In this document: one piece after another, positions 43,908-52,060 of the stretch | Layout of the letters: every line of letters begins with the position of its first letter | Numbering within the stretch: the stretch's first letter is position 1 | Assembly (NCBI GenBank): GCA_945861635.1 | Contig: CAMAWH010000008.1 | Location: 1 to 64,000, forward strand | Length of the DNA: 64,000 bases | Origin: Klebsiella pneumoniae | Lineage (GTDB): Bacteria > Myxococcota_A > UBA796 > SXON01 | Direction of reading: 5' to 3' | The notes under the pieces: generated by a model | What the model was told of the DNA's origin: nothing | Database searches by the model: none | Seen by the model: only the letters and a program-made list of their open reading frames with translations | Made by a program: the position numbers and the translations under genes

Positions 43908-46243
43908 CGCCAAGGCAAGTGCAGCGCCGGGGCGGCCTCGTCGCGCTCGTCAGCGTACTCCTCACGCTCGCGGCCGTTTCATGGATTCGCACATCCCAGA
44001 ATTTGGCTGCCGTGCGGGTGTGCGACCGTACGGATGCCGGCGATTGGTTGGGCGCGCTGGAGGAAGTTGCGGGAGCGTCCTTCGACGATCCGTCCACCCC
44101 AGCCACCCGTCTTGCCCTGGGATGCGCGTGCGCCGCCCAATATGCGACGAAGCAGGGCGCCGCCTGTGTCGAAACCATGCGTCGCTTGCTCTTTGTTCCG
44201 GGCGCGCGCGATTGGGTACCCGACAAACGGCTCACGCTGCGGCTTATTGAGGTTTTCGCGCAGAACGGCGAACCCCAACGCGCCGCCGAACTTGCGATGC
44301 GCGCTGCGGCCTCGGCCCCCGCCGAGGCGGATTTTTTCAAGGCGGAGCTTGAGGCGCGTTTGGCCCTGGAGGACGTGAGCGCCGTACTCGATTCCGCGCT
44401 GCCCAGGCTGGAGGCGCTCGCGGAGGATGAGCGGTTTGACGCTCGTATCGATCTTGCCGAACGAGCGATCGTCGCTGAGGCATACGAACGCGCGCTGACG
44501 ATTCTCGGACGGACGCCGCCGCCGCCGGAATCGCCAGCCATGCCCGGTTGGTACGAAAAACGGATGGCGTCGCTGGCTGCCATGGACGATCGGGCGGGGA
44601 TGGACGCGCTGCTCGCCGGCTGGGCCTCCGTGCCGGGTCACGCGCCCAAAGCCCGGGCCACCTTTGCATTCTTCGGTGACATACGCCACATCTTCGATCC
44701 GGACGTTGAGGGCCCGAAAATTCTCGCCGAAGTGCTGGCGGATGAAGCAGCCATCGGCGATCCCGAGTTGGTGGAGGGCCTCTACTACCGGGCGATAGGT
44801 GGCCTGGCCGTCCGGGGGCGGTCGGCCGAGGCTCTGGCGCTGTATGCGCAGGCCGTTGCGCGCGGGCACGCCTTGATCGGGATTGATCCCGATGATCTCG
44901 AACGCACCATGCGCGCCTCGTCCGAGCCGCCGCGCGAGGTGGAGTCCGGGGCGCTACGGTTTTTGCTCCCGGCTGGGACGCCGGGGGCGCTGCTCCTCTC
45001 GCCCGCGGAATCGGACCCGCCGGACACCGAGTTCACCAGCATCGCCGAAGGAAATACGGTTACCCGTCCTACGGGTTTGACGCCGCAAAGGTGGGTGCTC
45101 GAGGCCCCCGGCGGTGCGCTCGCGTCGGGGCTCGCGTGGGTCGCGGCCGGAAAAACGACGGAGGTCGTCGTGACGCCGTCGGCCGTGCCACATGCCCCGT
45201 TGGCGGCTGCAAACCTGACCCGCCGCGCCGCCGATGGCAACCGCCGCACGTTCGTCGTCATTCTCGACTGTTTTGACTGGCGGCTCCTGTCCTACCTCCG
45301 TGCGCGAGGGGACATGCCGAATGTGGACGCTTTGCTATCGACAAGTTGGCACGCAGTCCTGTTTCAGTCGCCCGCACTGACGGCTGCGGCCATGGACGCG
45401 CTTGCCCACCCCGAACCGCGTCGTACGACCACCATGCTCGGAATCGTGAATGATCTCGGCGTGGAATTGGGCGGACTGGAATCGATCGGTCGCAACCCTC
45501 TTGCGCCGTTGGAGGGGCTCTTGCCCTCCCGCGCGGACCTGTTCCAGACGATCGGCGCGGGTGGCCGGTCGATTGCGAATCTGATTTTTGCTCACGGCGA
45601 CATCAATGCGGGTAGGAACGCGGTCGTAACTGGACCGAATGGAGCGGAAAACGAGATTGGCCTTCCGACGATGCGGCGTCCGCTCCGGAACGACGAGTCG
45701 CAGCGATTTGGTAGCTTCGATCGCCTGAGTGTGCGTGCCGTCGGCGTACAGCTCGTCGAGACGATTGCCGCGCAGTTCGACCAACTCGAACGATTTGCCG
45801 GTGACCCGACCATCGACACAATCGTTTTCCGTGTTGAACCCATCGATATTCTCACGCATGGATTCTTTGGCGATACGACGCATGCCGGTCAGGACGACGG
45901 CAAGGGCGCGTTGTTCGACGTGTACCGGTATGTGGACCGCCGAATCGGTGAGTTCGTGCCGGGGCTCGACGCGGACGACATGCTGATCCTCATGTCCGAC
46001 CACGGTATACGCACAAGCATGCGTCACGATGAGCACGCTTTCTTCCTCGTGAACGGGCCGGGCGTGCCTGTGGGGCGGGCCGAGGGGCTACCTGCCCTCC
46101 GAGGGCTGGGTCGGGTCATCTCGGCGCTGGTTGGCGTGAAGACCGACTGGCCGGATACCGGCGTTGCTCCATGGCTTACGAACCCATCCGCGCCATCGGG
46201 TGCCGGCTCCCTTGCGCCCCCGCACTCCCCCGGGTCGCCTTGA
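43904..46243 (+). CDS. TPR-like protein fused to an alkaline-phosphatase-superfamily domain
   Basis: 779 residues from the ATG at 43904. Leader/anchor helix GGLVALVSVLLTLAAVSWIR near the N-terminus. Residues ~40-360 are TPR-like helical repeats. Residues ~440-760 are a type I phosphodiesterase/sulfatase-like domain: TFVVILDCFDWRLLSYLRAR (metal site 1 Asp), LFQSPALTAAAM where the nucleophile Ser/Thr is expected, HGFFGDTTHAG, and LILMSDHGIRTSMRHDEHAF (metal-binding DHG and H...EH). Relatives cut phosphodiesters of nucleotides, phospholipids or teichoic/glycan polymers. Substrate unknown. It is the last gene of the coupled operon starting near 40680. Confidence 0.75.
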   Translation: MTPRQVQRRGGLVALVSVLLTLAAVSWIRTSQNLAAVRVCDRTDAGDWLGALEEVAGASFDDPSTPATRLALGCACAAQYATKQGAACVETMRRLLFVPGARDWVPDKRLTLRLIEVFAQNGEPQRAAELAMRAAASAPAEADFFKAELEARLALEDVSAVLDSALPRLEALAEDERFDARIDLAERAIVAEAYERALTILGRTPPPPESPAMPGWYEKRMASLAAMDDRAGMDALLAGWASVPGHAPKARATFAFFGDIRHIFDPDVEGPKILAEVLADEAAIGDPELVEGLYYRAIGGLAVRGRSAEALALYAQAVARGHALIGIDPDDLERTMRASSEPPREVESGALRFLLPAGTPGALLLSPAESDPPDTEFTSIAEGNTVTRPTGLTPQRWVLEAPGGALASGLAWVAAGKTTEVVVTPSAVPHAPLAAANLTRRAADGNRRTFVVILDCFDWRLLSYLRARGDMPNVDALLSTSWHAVLFQSPALTAAAMDALAHPEPRRTTTMLGIVNDLGVELGGLESIGRNPLAPLEGLLPSRADLFQTIGAGGRSIANLIFAHGDINAGRNAVVTGPNGAENEIGLPTMRRPLRNDESQRFGSFDRLSVRAVGVQLVETIAAQFDQLERFAGDPTIDTIVFRVEPIDILTHGFFGDTTHAGQDDGKGALFDVYRYVDRRIGEFVPGLDADDMLILMSDHGIRTSMRHDEHAFFLVNGPGVPVGRAEGLPALRGLGRVISALVGVKTDWPDTGVAPWLTNPSAPSGAGSLAPPHSPGSP

Positions 46244-46478
46244 GTCATCTGCTCAGGGCGCACTGCATTTTCATGAACGCGGGGAATATTGTATCGACTG
46301 TATACGCATTACGACGGAGGCGTGAATGTCGTGGGGATCGGTGAATCGTGATTCATCCGTGTCGGCGGCCGGCTACGAAATGTGCGGGATCGACAATTCG
46401 GGCATAAGACGGATGAATCGCTGGAGATTCGCATCCACCTCGGTGAGGGGGTAGAGAAGGTTCGGGCGTAGGTCCCAA

Positions 46479-47225
46479 ATGATCGCTGTGCTGGTCACCC
46501 AACTCGCCGCAGCAGCCGTGCCTTCGCCAGCACGCTGGCCCGTCGACACGCTCATTGCGTACGAAATCCGCGTCACCACGACGTCAATGCACACGCGGGG
46601 TGCGCAGTTTCTGCAGAGCGCACCGACAACGCGGGCTTTTCGATTCGAGTGTACCGGGGCGGCGGCGGTTGCTAGACGGCAGCGGATGTCCTGCTTGTGG
46701 TTGGGTTCCGGGTCGCCGGAGCGCGGGCGCCGCACGTCCGACGCGCCCGTGGAAGCGCATCTGGTATGGCGAGACGACGGGCGCCTGCTCTCGACCGAGG
46801 TCCTGGGGTTGCGAGAGGGCCTCGGCATAGAGGACCGACTGCTGGAGGCACTGGGCGCCATGGAGCTGCAGGAACCGCGGAAACCACTGTTGGTTGGCGC
46901 CAGTTGGTTGCAGGGTGGCAACAACGCGGTCGCCCGAATTGCGGAAAATCCGGGTGCCACCGAGATTCGGCATCACGTCAAATCGATCGACGCGGAGATT
47001 GCGCTCGTCGAGAGCGAGGCAACGCTCTGGGTCTTGATGAACACGATGGATGACATCGGCAATCGCGTCGAATACGCCGGTGGCGGCTGGACGCGGTACG
47101 ATACGGCCAGACATCTGGTGCTCGAACGCCACTTTGCGCTCGAACCGACGCGCGTTCCGAGGGACGTCCGGGGCCCCGCGACCCTCGACATCTATCTCAA
47201 CCTCGTCGAGCCGCAAGCCCAGTAG
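46479..47225 (+). CDS. Secreted unknown protein
   Basis: 248 residues. Short leader IAVLVTQLAAAAVPSPA, then a beta-rich soluble domain with AYEIRVTTTSMHTRGAQFLQ, FECTGAAAVARRQRMSCLW and RHHVKSIDAEIALVESEATL, ending in a Thr/Pro-containing tail. Family not recognised. It is preceded by a 235-base gap with no clear gene, and its 3' end overlaps by 34 bases the FHA-like remnant on the other strand. Confidence 0.6.
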   Translation: MIAVLVTQLAAAAVPSPARWPVDTLIAYEIRVTTTSMHTRGAQFLQSAPTTRAFRFECTGAAAVARRQRMSCLWLGSGSPERGRRTSDAPVEAHLVWRDDGRLLSTEVLGLREGLGIEDRLLEALGAMELQEPRKPLLVGASWLQGGNNAVARIAENPGATEIRHHVKSIDAEIALVESEATLWVLMNTMDDIGNRVEYAGGGWTRYDTARHLVLERHFALEPTRVPRDVRGPATLDIYLNLVEPQAQ

Positions 47226-47386
47226 CGAAGCACCGTTTCTCCAACCTGAATCTCCGCTCCTTCGAACAACCAGCGTCCCTCCATCCGCTCCCCGTTGACG
47301 AGCGTTCCGTTCGACGACCGGAGGCTACGACTTTTGAGTGGAAGGAAGGCACACTCTCCGACGGTACACTCGCTTTGGTCCAGCCG
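47192..47386 (-). pseudogene. FHA-domain remnant (C-terminal half)
   Basis: Read on the minus strand from after a TGA at 47387-47389: RLDQSECTVGECAFLPLKSR then SLRSSNGTLVNGERMEGRWL and FEGAEIQVGETVLRYW. The SSNGTLVNG block followed by EGAEIQVGETVLRYW is the second half of a forkhead-associated phosphothreonine-binding domain. No intact N-terminal half or start is present: upstream sequence is Pro-rich in two other frames. It is probably a truncated or frameshifted gene; the end of the plus-strand secreted gene overlaps it. Confidence 0.5.
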
Positions 47387-47643
47387 TCAAACGGCGGTAG
47401 ACCTGGAGTTACCCCATCGACCTGTTTCCCCGCGGTCTCGGCGGCCAGGCCCTGGGACGCTGGGAGCCGGGGACTGGACGGCGGGTTCTGGGTGCCCGGG
47501 GGCTGGGACGTGCGGCGGTGGCGTGCGCCGGCCCGACTCACATCCGATGATCACGTCCTGATCGACATTGTCGTGCCCCCAAGCGAAGGACGCACCGGTC
47601 CCCTCCCGCGTGTGCGGTTCGGTTGTCGGCGCGAGCGTGTCGG

Positions 47644-47905
47644 TCAGGCACCGAAGCCGGGCAGGCCGAGTTGCCGGTCGGGTTTCGGCGGGCGCATCGC
47701 CTCGAACAGGTGCAGCACGCGCCGGCCGTCGGCAAGCACCGCGCGAAGGCCGCGGACGATGGCGTAGCCCCAGAATTGACCGTCCGTGTGGGGCTTTCGG
47801 AGTTGCTGTCCCTTCGTTTCCAGCGCTTCGAGTGTCCCGTCCCGCCAATTTCACACGCTTGAATCCCACTTCGCCTTCCCGGTAAAACCGGTGAAACGCC
47901 CTCAT
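47644..47905 (-). pseudogene. Small unknown gene with one-base frameshift
   Basis: From ATG at 47903-47905 the protein reads MRAFHRFYREGEVGFKRVKL then AGRDT; a one-base shift near 47826-47836 leads into ALETKGQQLRKPHTDGQFWG, YAIVRGLRAVLADGRRVLHL and FEAMRPPKPDRQLGLPGFGA before the stop at 47644. Rejoined it would be 87 residues. Neither frame alone gives a sensible protein across the whole span. Family not recognised. Confidence 0.4.
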
Positions 47906-47975
47906 CTCGCGTGTCCCAGCGGCGAAAAGGCGCGGGCCAACGCTGGCATCAACACGCCTGCAATCGGGTGCTTCT

Positions 47976-48452
47976 TTACGGCCCCGTGCAGAACCAGTTG
48001 AACGGACCATCCGTAGGGCGGTACGACGTGAGCACCGTGAGTCGACGAAGTTCGGCGCGTTCATCGGCATCCGTAGCGATGGCGAGGGCGGACCGAGCCC
48101 TCGCGTTGATCTCCGGCATCCTTCTGAAACGGAGGCACATCGCAACATCGTTACGCAGGTACGACAATACCTCGCTCTCGCCCGGTTCGCGGAGTCTTTG
48201 ACCCGGGAGGGATGCGTATTCGGAGCGCAGTATCTCACTGTCGGAGGTCCGCCTGTCATACGCGCCAGGGGCTCCACCAAGCGGTACTGGTTCAGAAACG
48301 TCCGCACCAAGCGGCAGCAGTTCTGCAACGCCCGCTGGTTCCGAACGGGGCGGACCGCCGCGCGATGCCCGGAGGCCGAGCCCACATAATAGCAACGCCG
48401 CGGTTGCGACACTCAGGTACGACCATCGTGAGCTGGCGGGACGATCTCCCAC
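47976..48452 (-). CDS. Single-pass membrane protein, unknown
   Basis: 158 residues from a GTG at 48450-48452, four bases after the stop of the preceding gene. A short basic N-terminus (GDRPASSR) leads to one membrane helix (WSYLSVATAALLLCGLGL), then a Pro/Gly-rich stretch and a helical, Arg-rich C-terminal region (RTSDSEILRSEYASLPGQRL, VLSYLRNDVAMCLRFRRMPE, ARSALAIATDADERAELRRL) with conserved-looking Cys. Topology is probably N-in, C-out. Family not recognised. Confidence 0.45.
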   Translation of the reverse strand: MGDRPASSRWSYLSVATAALLLCGLGLRASRGGPPRSEPAGVAELLPLGADVSEPVPLGGAPGAYDRRTSDSEILRSEYASLPGQRLREPGESEVLSYLRNDVAMCLRFRRMPEINARARSALAIATDADERAELRRLTVLTSYRPTDGPFNWFCTGP

Positions 48453-48456
48453 GCGA

Positions 48457-48723
48457 TTACCCCCAGGGGTTTGTCGTTTTTCCCATTGCCTTCGCCGCTC
48501 CTGTCCCAACGGCATTGCAGGAGGCAGCCGCAGCTTCACAAAACCGTCGACACTGGTACTTGCGAAGGATTGAAAAGGTTGAACTCCCGTGCACGAGGTG
48601 ATCAGCCAAGTTCTCGCAATACTTTGCCGCGCCGTCAATTGCAACCTGCGTGCACGACACACGGTGCACGGTCACGTCGTCGCATGTGAACTCGCCGCGC
48701 CCGGAATCAACGGTGACACCCAT
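48457..48723 (-). CDS. Small Cys-containing protein, unknown
   Basis: 88 residues from the ATG at 48721-48723, with GGGAG about six bases upstream, which makes a real start likely. Residues: MGVTVDSGRGEFTCDDVTVH, a helical middle (GAAKYCENLADHLVHG) and a Cys/Ala-rich end (RRFCEAAAASCNAVGTGA), with six Cys in all. It lies between two other short minus-strand genes with gaps of about ten and four bases, suggesting a small operon. Family not recognised. Confidence 0.5.
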   Translation of the reverse strand: MGVTVDSGRGEFTCDDVTVHRVSCTQVAIDGAAKYCENLADHLVHGSSTFSILRKYQCRRFCEAAAASCNAVGTGAAKAMGKTTNPWG

Positions 48724-48733
48724 GATCCACTCC

Positions 48734-49174
48734 CTACTTGATGTTCATTCCAATGACCACCTTGACATCCGCCATCTCGATCGTCGTCCCCGACGCCTGT
48801 TCCGCGTTCACGAGGAACCGGATCTTCCGCTTGTAGTTCGTCGTCGCCGTGTTCCATGCGTAGCTCAACGTGCCGTTGCCTGCCTGGTAGGTCGCCGCCG
48901 TGAAGATCACGGCGGTATCCCACGTGACGCCGTCCGCGCTCACCTGAAACAGCACGCTGCACTTGAAGTTCAGCGACGACTGCATCACGGTCACCGTCGC
49001 CTGGATTCCCGCCAGCGTGGGGGCGACGTCCTCGATGTCCGTGCCCGGAAGGATGAAGGAGTTGATCCCGCCGTTGGCGCCCCCGAAGCGTCCACATCGG
49101 GCGGGTGCCGAAGTCCATCTCCTTTTAGTTCGAGGTACAGCCACAAGCGCCAGAAGAAATTGCAAGTTGCACAT
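48734..49174 (-). CDS. Unknown protein; N-terminus uncertain (G-run frameshift likely)
   Basis: The C-terminal ~115 residues look like real beta-sandwich protein (GINSFILPGTDIEDVAPTLA, LFQVSADGVTWDTAVIFTAA, TTIEMADVKVVIGMNIK), resembling carbohydrate-binding or virion-type modules by pattern only. Upstream there are two competing N-termini: MCNLQFLLALVAV in this frame, and MDFGTRPMWTLRG in another frame that joins cleanly at RG|ANGG if one G is removed from the five-G run at 49081-49085. The second has a Shine-Dalgarno-like AAAAGGAG right at its ATG. The exact start is therefore open. Confidence 0.4.
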   Translation of the reverse strand: MCNLQFLLALVAVPRTKRRWTSAPARCGRFGGANGGINSFILPGTDIEDVAPTLAGIQATVTVMQSSLNFKCSVLFQVSADGVTWDTAVIFTAATYQAGNGTLSYAWNTATTNYKRKIRFLVNAEQASGTTIEMADVKVVIGMNIK

Positions 49175-49869
49175 GCCATTGTGGACACCCTCTCATCACG
49201 CGATGGTTCGCTGGACGTGGCGACGCGTTGTTGTTTGAGAGCCTGGGGCGCGGTGCACACGTGTCAAGAGCCACGCGGGAAATATCAATCCTTAATTTTG
49301 GGAATGTAGTCGGGCATACGATGAACGGGTGCGCCATCGATCACCGTGACGAGCCCCCCTTCGAGCCGCGAATACACAGATTTATGCGCTAACAATCTGC
49401 ATGTCAGCCGCCGAGATGACCGAAAAATGCGGAGGCGATCGGGAAGTGACCGGCAAGTCCGCCAGAGACTGTGAGATGACCGACAAGTATGGGCGCTCGG
49501 GCAATTGTCGGGCAAAGCCGTGTTTTATAAAGGTGAATCCCAGATTGCATCGGCGATGTTTACTGGAATAATGGGCTTTGGGAGCGGATTTATCGTTGGG
49601 CAACGCGCGGCCGAGCCTGCGAAGCAGGAGTCGAGCTGACGACTCAAAGCGCGAACACCTAACGCCATGCTCGGCGCCGGGTGGCAGCCCGATTTTACCC
49701 CCGGGCCCCGCGCGTGAATTACGTCACCCGTTGACGCCTCGGGCGCCTCTTGCGGGAACGCTGATGAACAACTCGGAACGCTTCGAACCGTGCTCGTAGC
49801 TGAACGGCCGCGGACATGGACCCATGGGTATCCGGTGTTCGTCCTTCTCTGCGCCGCCGGCAGCGTTCC
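49175..49869. other. Gene-poor, lower-GC stretch with repeats and hairpins
   Basis: No convincing intact gene in these 695 bases. They are visibly poorer in GC than the rest of the window. They hold: a short minus-strand reading end (SVYSRLEGGLVTVIDGAPVH then RMPDYIPKIKD, stop at 49285) that looks like the tail of a lost gene; three direct repeats at 30-bp spacing (49413-49488); and around 49590-49660 several strong small hairpins, such as CCTGC-gaa-GCAGG and GAGTCG-agctga-CGACTC. The content suggests the debris of a mobile element. The multi-winged-helix gene begins beyond the right side on the minus strand. Confidence 0.5.
49413..49488. repeat. Three 16-bp direct repeats at exact 30-bp spacing
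   Basis: Copies start at 49413 (GAGATGACCGAAAAAT), 49443 (GAAGTGACCGGCAAGT) and 49473 (GAGATGACCGACAAGT). A weaker fourth match with 10 of 16 positions lies at 49502-49517. The spacing of 30 bases is about three helical turns, so a protein could bind all copies on one face of the DNA. Such arrays occur at the ends of IS21-type elements and as iterons or operators. No intact transposase or replication gene adjoins them. Confidence 0.65.
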
Positions 49870-51291
49870 CTATGTCCTCGCGCCCGCCCGTCGCGACGCG
49901 CGATCCATCGCCATACGCTCCGCCAACTTGTACCCCCCGCCCACCTTCTCCAACCTCCGCTCCGCCACCAACCTCTCCAACTCCCCCCGCACGCGTCCCA
50001 GCCCCGACCCGCTCACTTTCCCCTCCTCCTTGACGACGATTTCCGCGAGCCGAAGCGTTGATCCCTCCGAAAAATGCCGTAGCAACCCGATTTCCTCCGC
50101 CATCTCTGCCGCCACCCGCCGGTAGGTCCGCGCTGCGGTTCTTTCCAACAACCCACGTTGCACCAAGCGATACACGTGCCCGCTCATCCGACCCCGAGAC
50201 GCTGCGACATCACCGTCGCACGCAACCTCCAGTTCCGCCAGCGTAATCTCACCGCGATCCGGCACCTGCGCCAGAACTGCGACGAGGGCGAGCGGAAGAT
50301 CGACGAGCCCCGACGGGTCATCCACAACCTTCGCAGGCGGCTGCACTTCTGGAGCAGTCACCTCCACTTTTCCGATTCTCCGATACAACGCCCGCCCGAT
50401 GCGCTGCACCATGCCTCGGCGGACCAGCACGGACGCGCGCGCCGCCGTGACCGCACGGGCATCCCGGCTATCGCTTCCGGTCGATCGTTTCGCCCACTCC
50501 GCCAGCGAGATCGCCTGCTGCCTCGGCAACACGTCCAACGCGGCGCGCGTTCGATTCGGGAGCGGGTCGACCGCGGGAAGGTCCACCCCGGCGCGTCCGT
50601 AGACGCCATGCCCGAACCGCACGATCATTCCCATCGACTGCAAGCGCTTCAAGTTGGCGGTCACGCGGGCTTTCGCGGACGGCGTGTCGATCAAGTCCCG
50701 CAGCGGCACCGCCCGATCCGGTGGAAACCGGTTGAGCAGTTCCTCCAGCGCCGGTGGCAGGCCGCGCGCCGCCTCGATTTGCGCGCGACTCGCCCATACC
50801 GGAGCGCGGGTCTTGCGCGCGCGACTCAGCACTTCGGCGAACCCCGTCTTCGGCATTTTTGCAGGAATCGGAGGCGGGACTTCGAGGGACCGAACGAGGT
50901 AAGTCGGCTCGACACTCCACCCCATGCCGTTCCGCGCCAGCGCGCCTTTCTCATGGAGCCACGAAAGGTGCATTCGGAATGCGGACAGGTTCATACCGAC
51001 GCCGGATGCGTGCTGAAACGCGACAAGATGCGAGGCGAGCCGTCGGACGCGGCCTCGAACCGCAATAAAGTTGAGAACGTGCCGCTCGATTGGCGTGAGG
51101 TCGTCGTACGGCACGGCCGGTCCATGCCGGCTCTCCCCGGGGAACGCGGTCAGGAATTCCTTCTCGATGCGCGCTTCCTCGATCTCGTTCGACCGAAGGG
51201 CTGCGATCTGCCGCTCCTTGTCCTCGCGGATGAGGAACAGACGGAGGCGGAGGTGGTTCAGGATGGCGGAATCGGTGGTGGCGTCGCTCAT
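49870..51291 (-). CDS. Protein made of repeated winged-helix-like units
   Basis: 473 residues. After a charged helical N-terminus (RLRLFLIREDKERQIAALRS) come about five units of 65-75 residues with the same plan: a helix pair ending in a hydrophobic core, then a wing rich in Gly/Arg and Tyr. Examples: RVTANLKRLQSMGMIVRFGH then GVYGRAG; RASVLVRRGMVQRIGRALYR then RIG; GHVYRLVQRGLLERTAARTY then RRVA; GELERLVAERRLEKVGGGYK then LA. Tandem winged helices point to DNA or RNA binding. Family not recognised. It is isolated, next to the gene-poor stretch, and divergent from the TetR gene (139 bases between). Confidence 0.6.
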   Translation of the reverse strand: MSDATTDSAILNHLRLRLFLIREDKERQIAALRSNEIEEARIEKEFLTAFPGESRHGPAVPYDDLTPIERHVLNFIAVRGRVRRLASHLVAFQHASGVGMNLSAFRMHLSWLHEKGALARNGMGWSVEPTYLVRSLEVPPPIPAKMPKTGFAEVLSRARKTRAPVWASRAQIEAARGLPPALEELLNRFPPDRAVPLRDLIDTPSAKARVTANLKRLQSMGMIVRFGHGVYGRAGVDLPAVDPLPNRTRAALDVLPRQQAISLAEWAKRSTGSDSRDARAVTAARASVLVRRGMVQRIGRALYRRIGKVEVTAPEVQPPAKVVDDPSGLVDLPLALVAVLAQVPDRGEITLAELEVACDGDVAASRGRMSGHVYRLVQRGLLERTAARTYRRVAAEMAEEIGLLRHFSEGSTLRLAEIVVKEEGKVSGSGLGRVRGELERLVAERRLEKVGGGYKLAERMAMDRASRRAGART

Positions 51292-51430
51292 GCGGGAACG
51301 TTAGCCGATAGTAGTTGGCGTTGGCAAAGTACAAACTGGCTTCGGCCCAAGGATGTCGAAAGTCCAGGGCTGGCTGGGTTGCGGCCCCTGCCTCCCCCGG
51401 ATAGCCCGCTGAACCGCCATTCAGTCGCCC

Positions 51431-52060
51431 TTGCCCACCTCCGAAGCCAACCGCGAACGTACCGACAAACACGAGTTGATCCTCGGTGCCGCCATCGACG
51501 TTTTTGCCGAGAAGGGCTTCCACCGTGCGCGAATCAGCGATATCGCGGAGCGCGCCGGCGTTGCAGACGGTACGATTTACCTGTATTTTCGCAACAAAGA
51601 TGACGTGCTGCTCACCATCTTTGAAGAGAAGATGGCGCTCCTCACCGCCGGGCTGCGTGAGGCGTTGCTGCCCGTCACCGACCCGTTGGAAAAAGTCCGG
51701 ACGTTTGCGCGCTACCACTTCCGTCAGGTGCAGGATCACCGCGCCCTGGCCGAGGTGCTTCAAATCGAGCTGCGACTTTCGAACAAGTTCCTGAAAGAAT
51801 ACCGACCCGAAAAGTTGTGGGAGTACCTCAATATTTTTGGTGCCATCGTGCGTGAAGGGCAAGAGTCGGGGGTCATCCGCGGGGACATCGACCCGTTTGC
51901 CGTGATGTGGGCTTTTTTTGGCGCCCTTGACGAATTGGCCATGCAGTGGGTGCTGGCCCGGAAGCATAAGTTTTCTCTCGAGGCCTCGGCGGAAACCGTG
52001 GCCGGCGTCTTCATCCGCGGGATGGCCACTCGCCCCGACAAAATTTCGGAGGAATCGTGA
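51431..52060 (+). CDS. TetR-family regulator, FadR/YsiA-like
   Basis: 209 residues from a TTG at 51431; no better start precedes the helix-turn-helix. The N-terminal DNA-binding domain is typical: LILGAAIDVFAEKGFHRARI, SDIAERAGVADGTIYLYFRN and KDDVLLTIFEEK. The C-terminal ligand domain includes HFRQVQDHRALAEVLQIELR and AVMWAFFGALDELAMQWVLA, close to YsiA/FadR, which sense acyl-CoA. Its TGA overlaps the etfB GTG (52057-52060), the same gene order as Bacillus ysiA-etfBA, so it probably regulates this electron-transfer operon in response to fatty-acid status. Confidence 0.85.
   Translation: MPTSEANRERTDKHELILGAAIDVFAEKGFHRARISDIAERAGVADGTIYLYFRNKDDVLLTIFEEKMALLTAGLREALLPVTDPLEKVRTFARYHFRQVQDHRALAEVLQIELRLSNKFLKEYRPEKLWEYLNIFGAIVREGQESGVIRGDIDPFAVMWAFFGALDELAMQWVLARKHKFSLEASAETVAGVFIRGMATRPDKISEES

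Noticed and set aside
46373-46480. Minus-strand reading tail YPLTEVDANLQRFIRLMPEL ending at 46373
   Set aside because: It reads naturally but is only about 35 residues, has no start and overlaps the start of the plus-strand gene; chance cannot be excluded.
47387-48412. 341-codon minus-strand open frame in the irregular island
   Set aside because: Most of it is opposite or out of frame with the more protein-like short frames, and its composition is Arg/Pro-rich.
49413-49488. CRISPR-like repeats (three copies at a 30-bp period)
   Set aside because: Copies differ at several positions, only 14 bases separate them and no cas gene is near; a binding-site array fits better.
49589-49663. Integron attC-like core motifs GTTGGGC and ACCTAAC
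   Set aside because: The order is inverted relative to attC (RYYYAAC should come before GTTRRRY) and no integrase or cassette spacing is seen.
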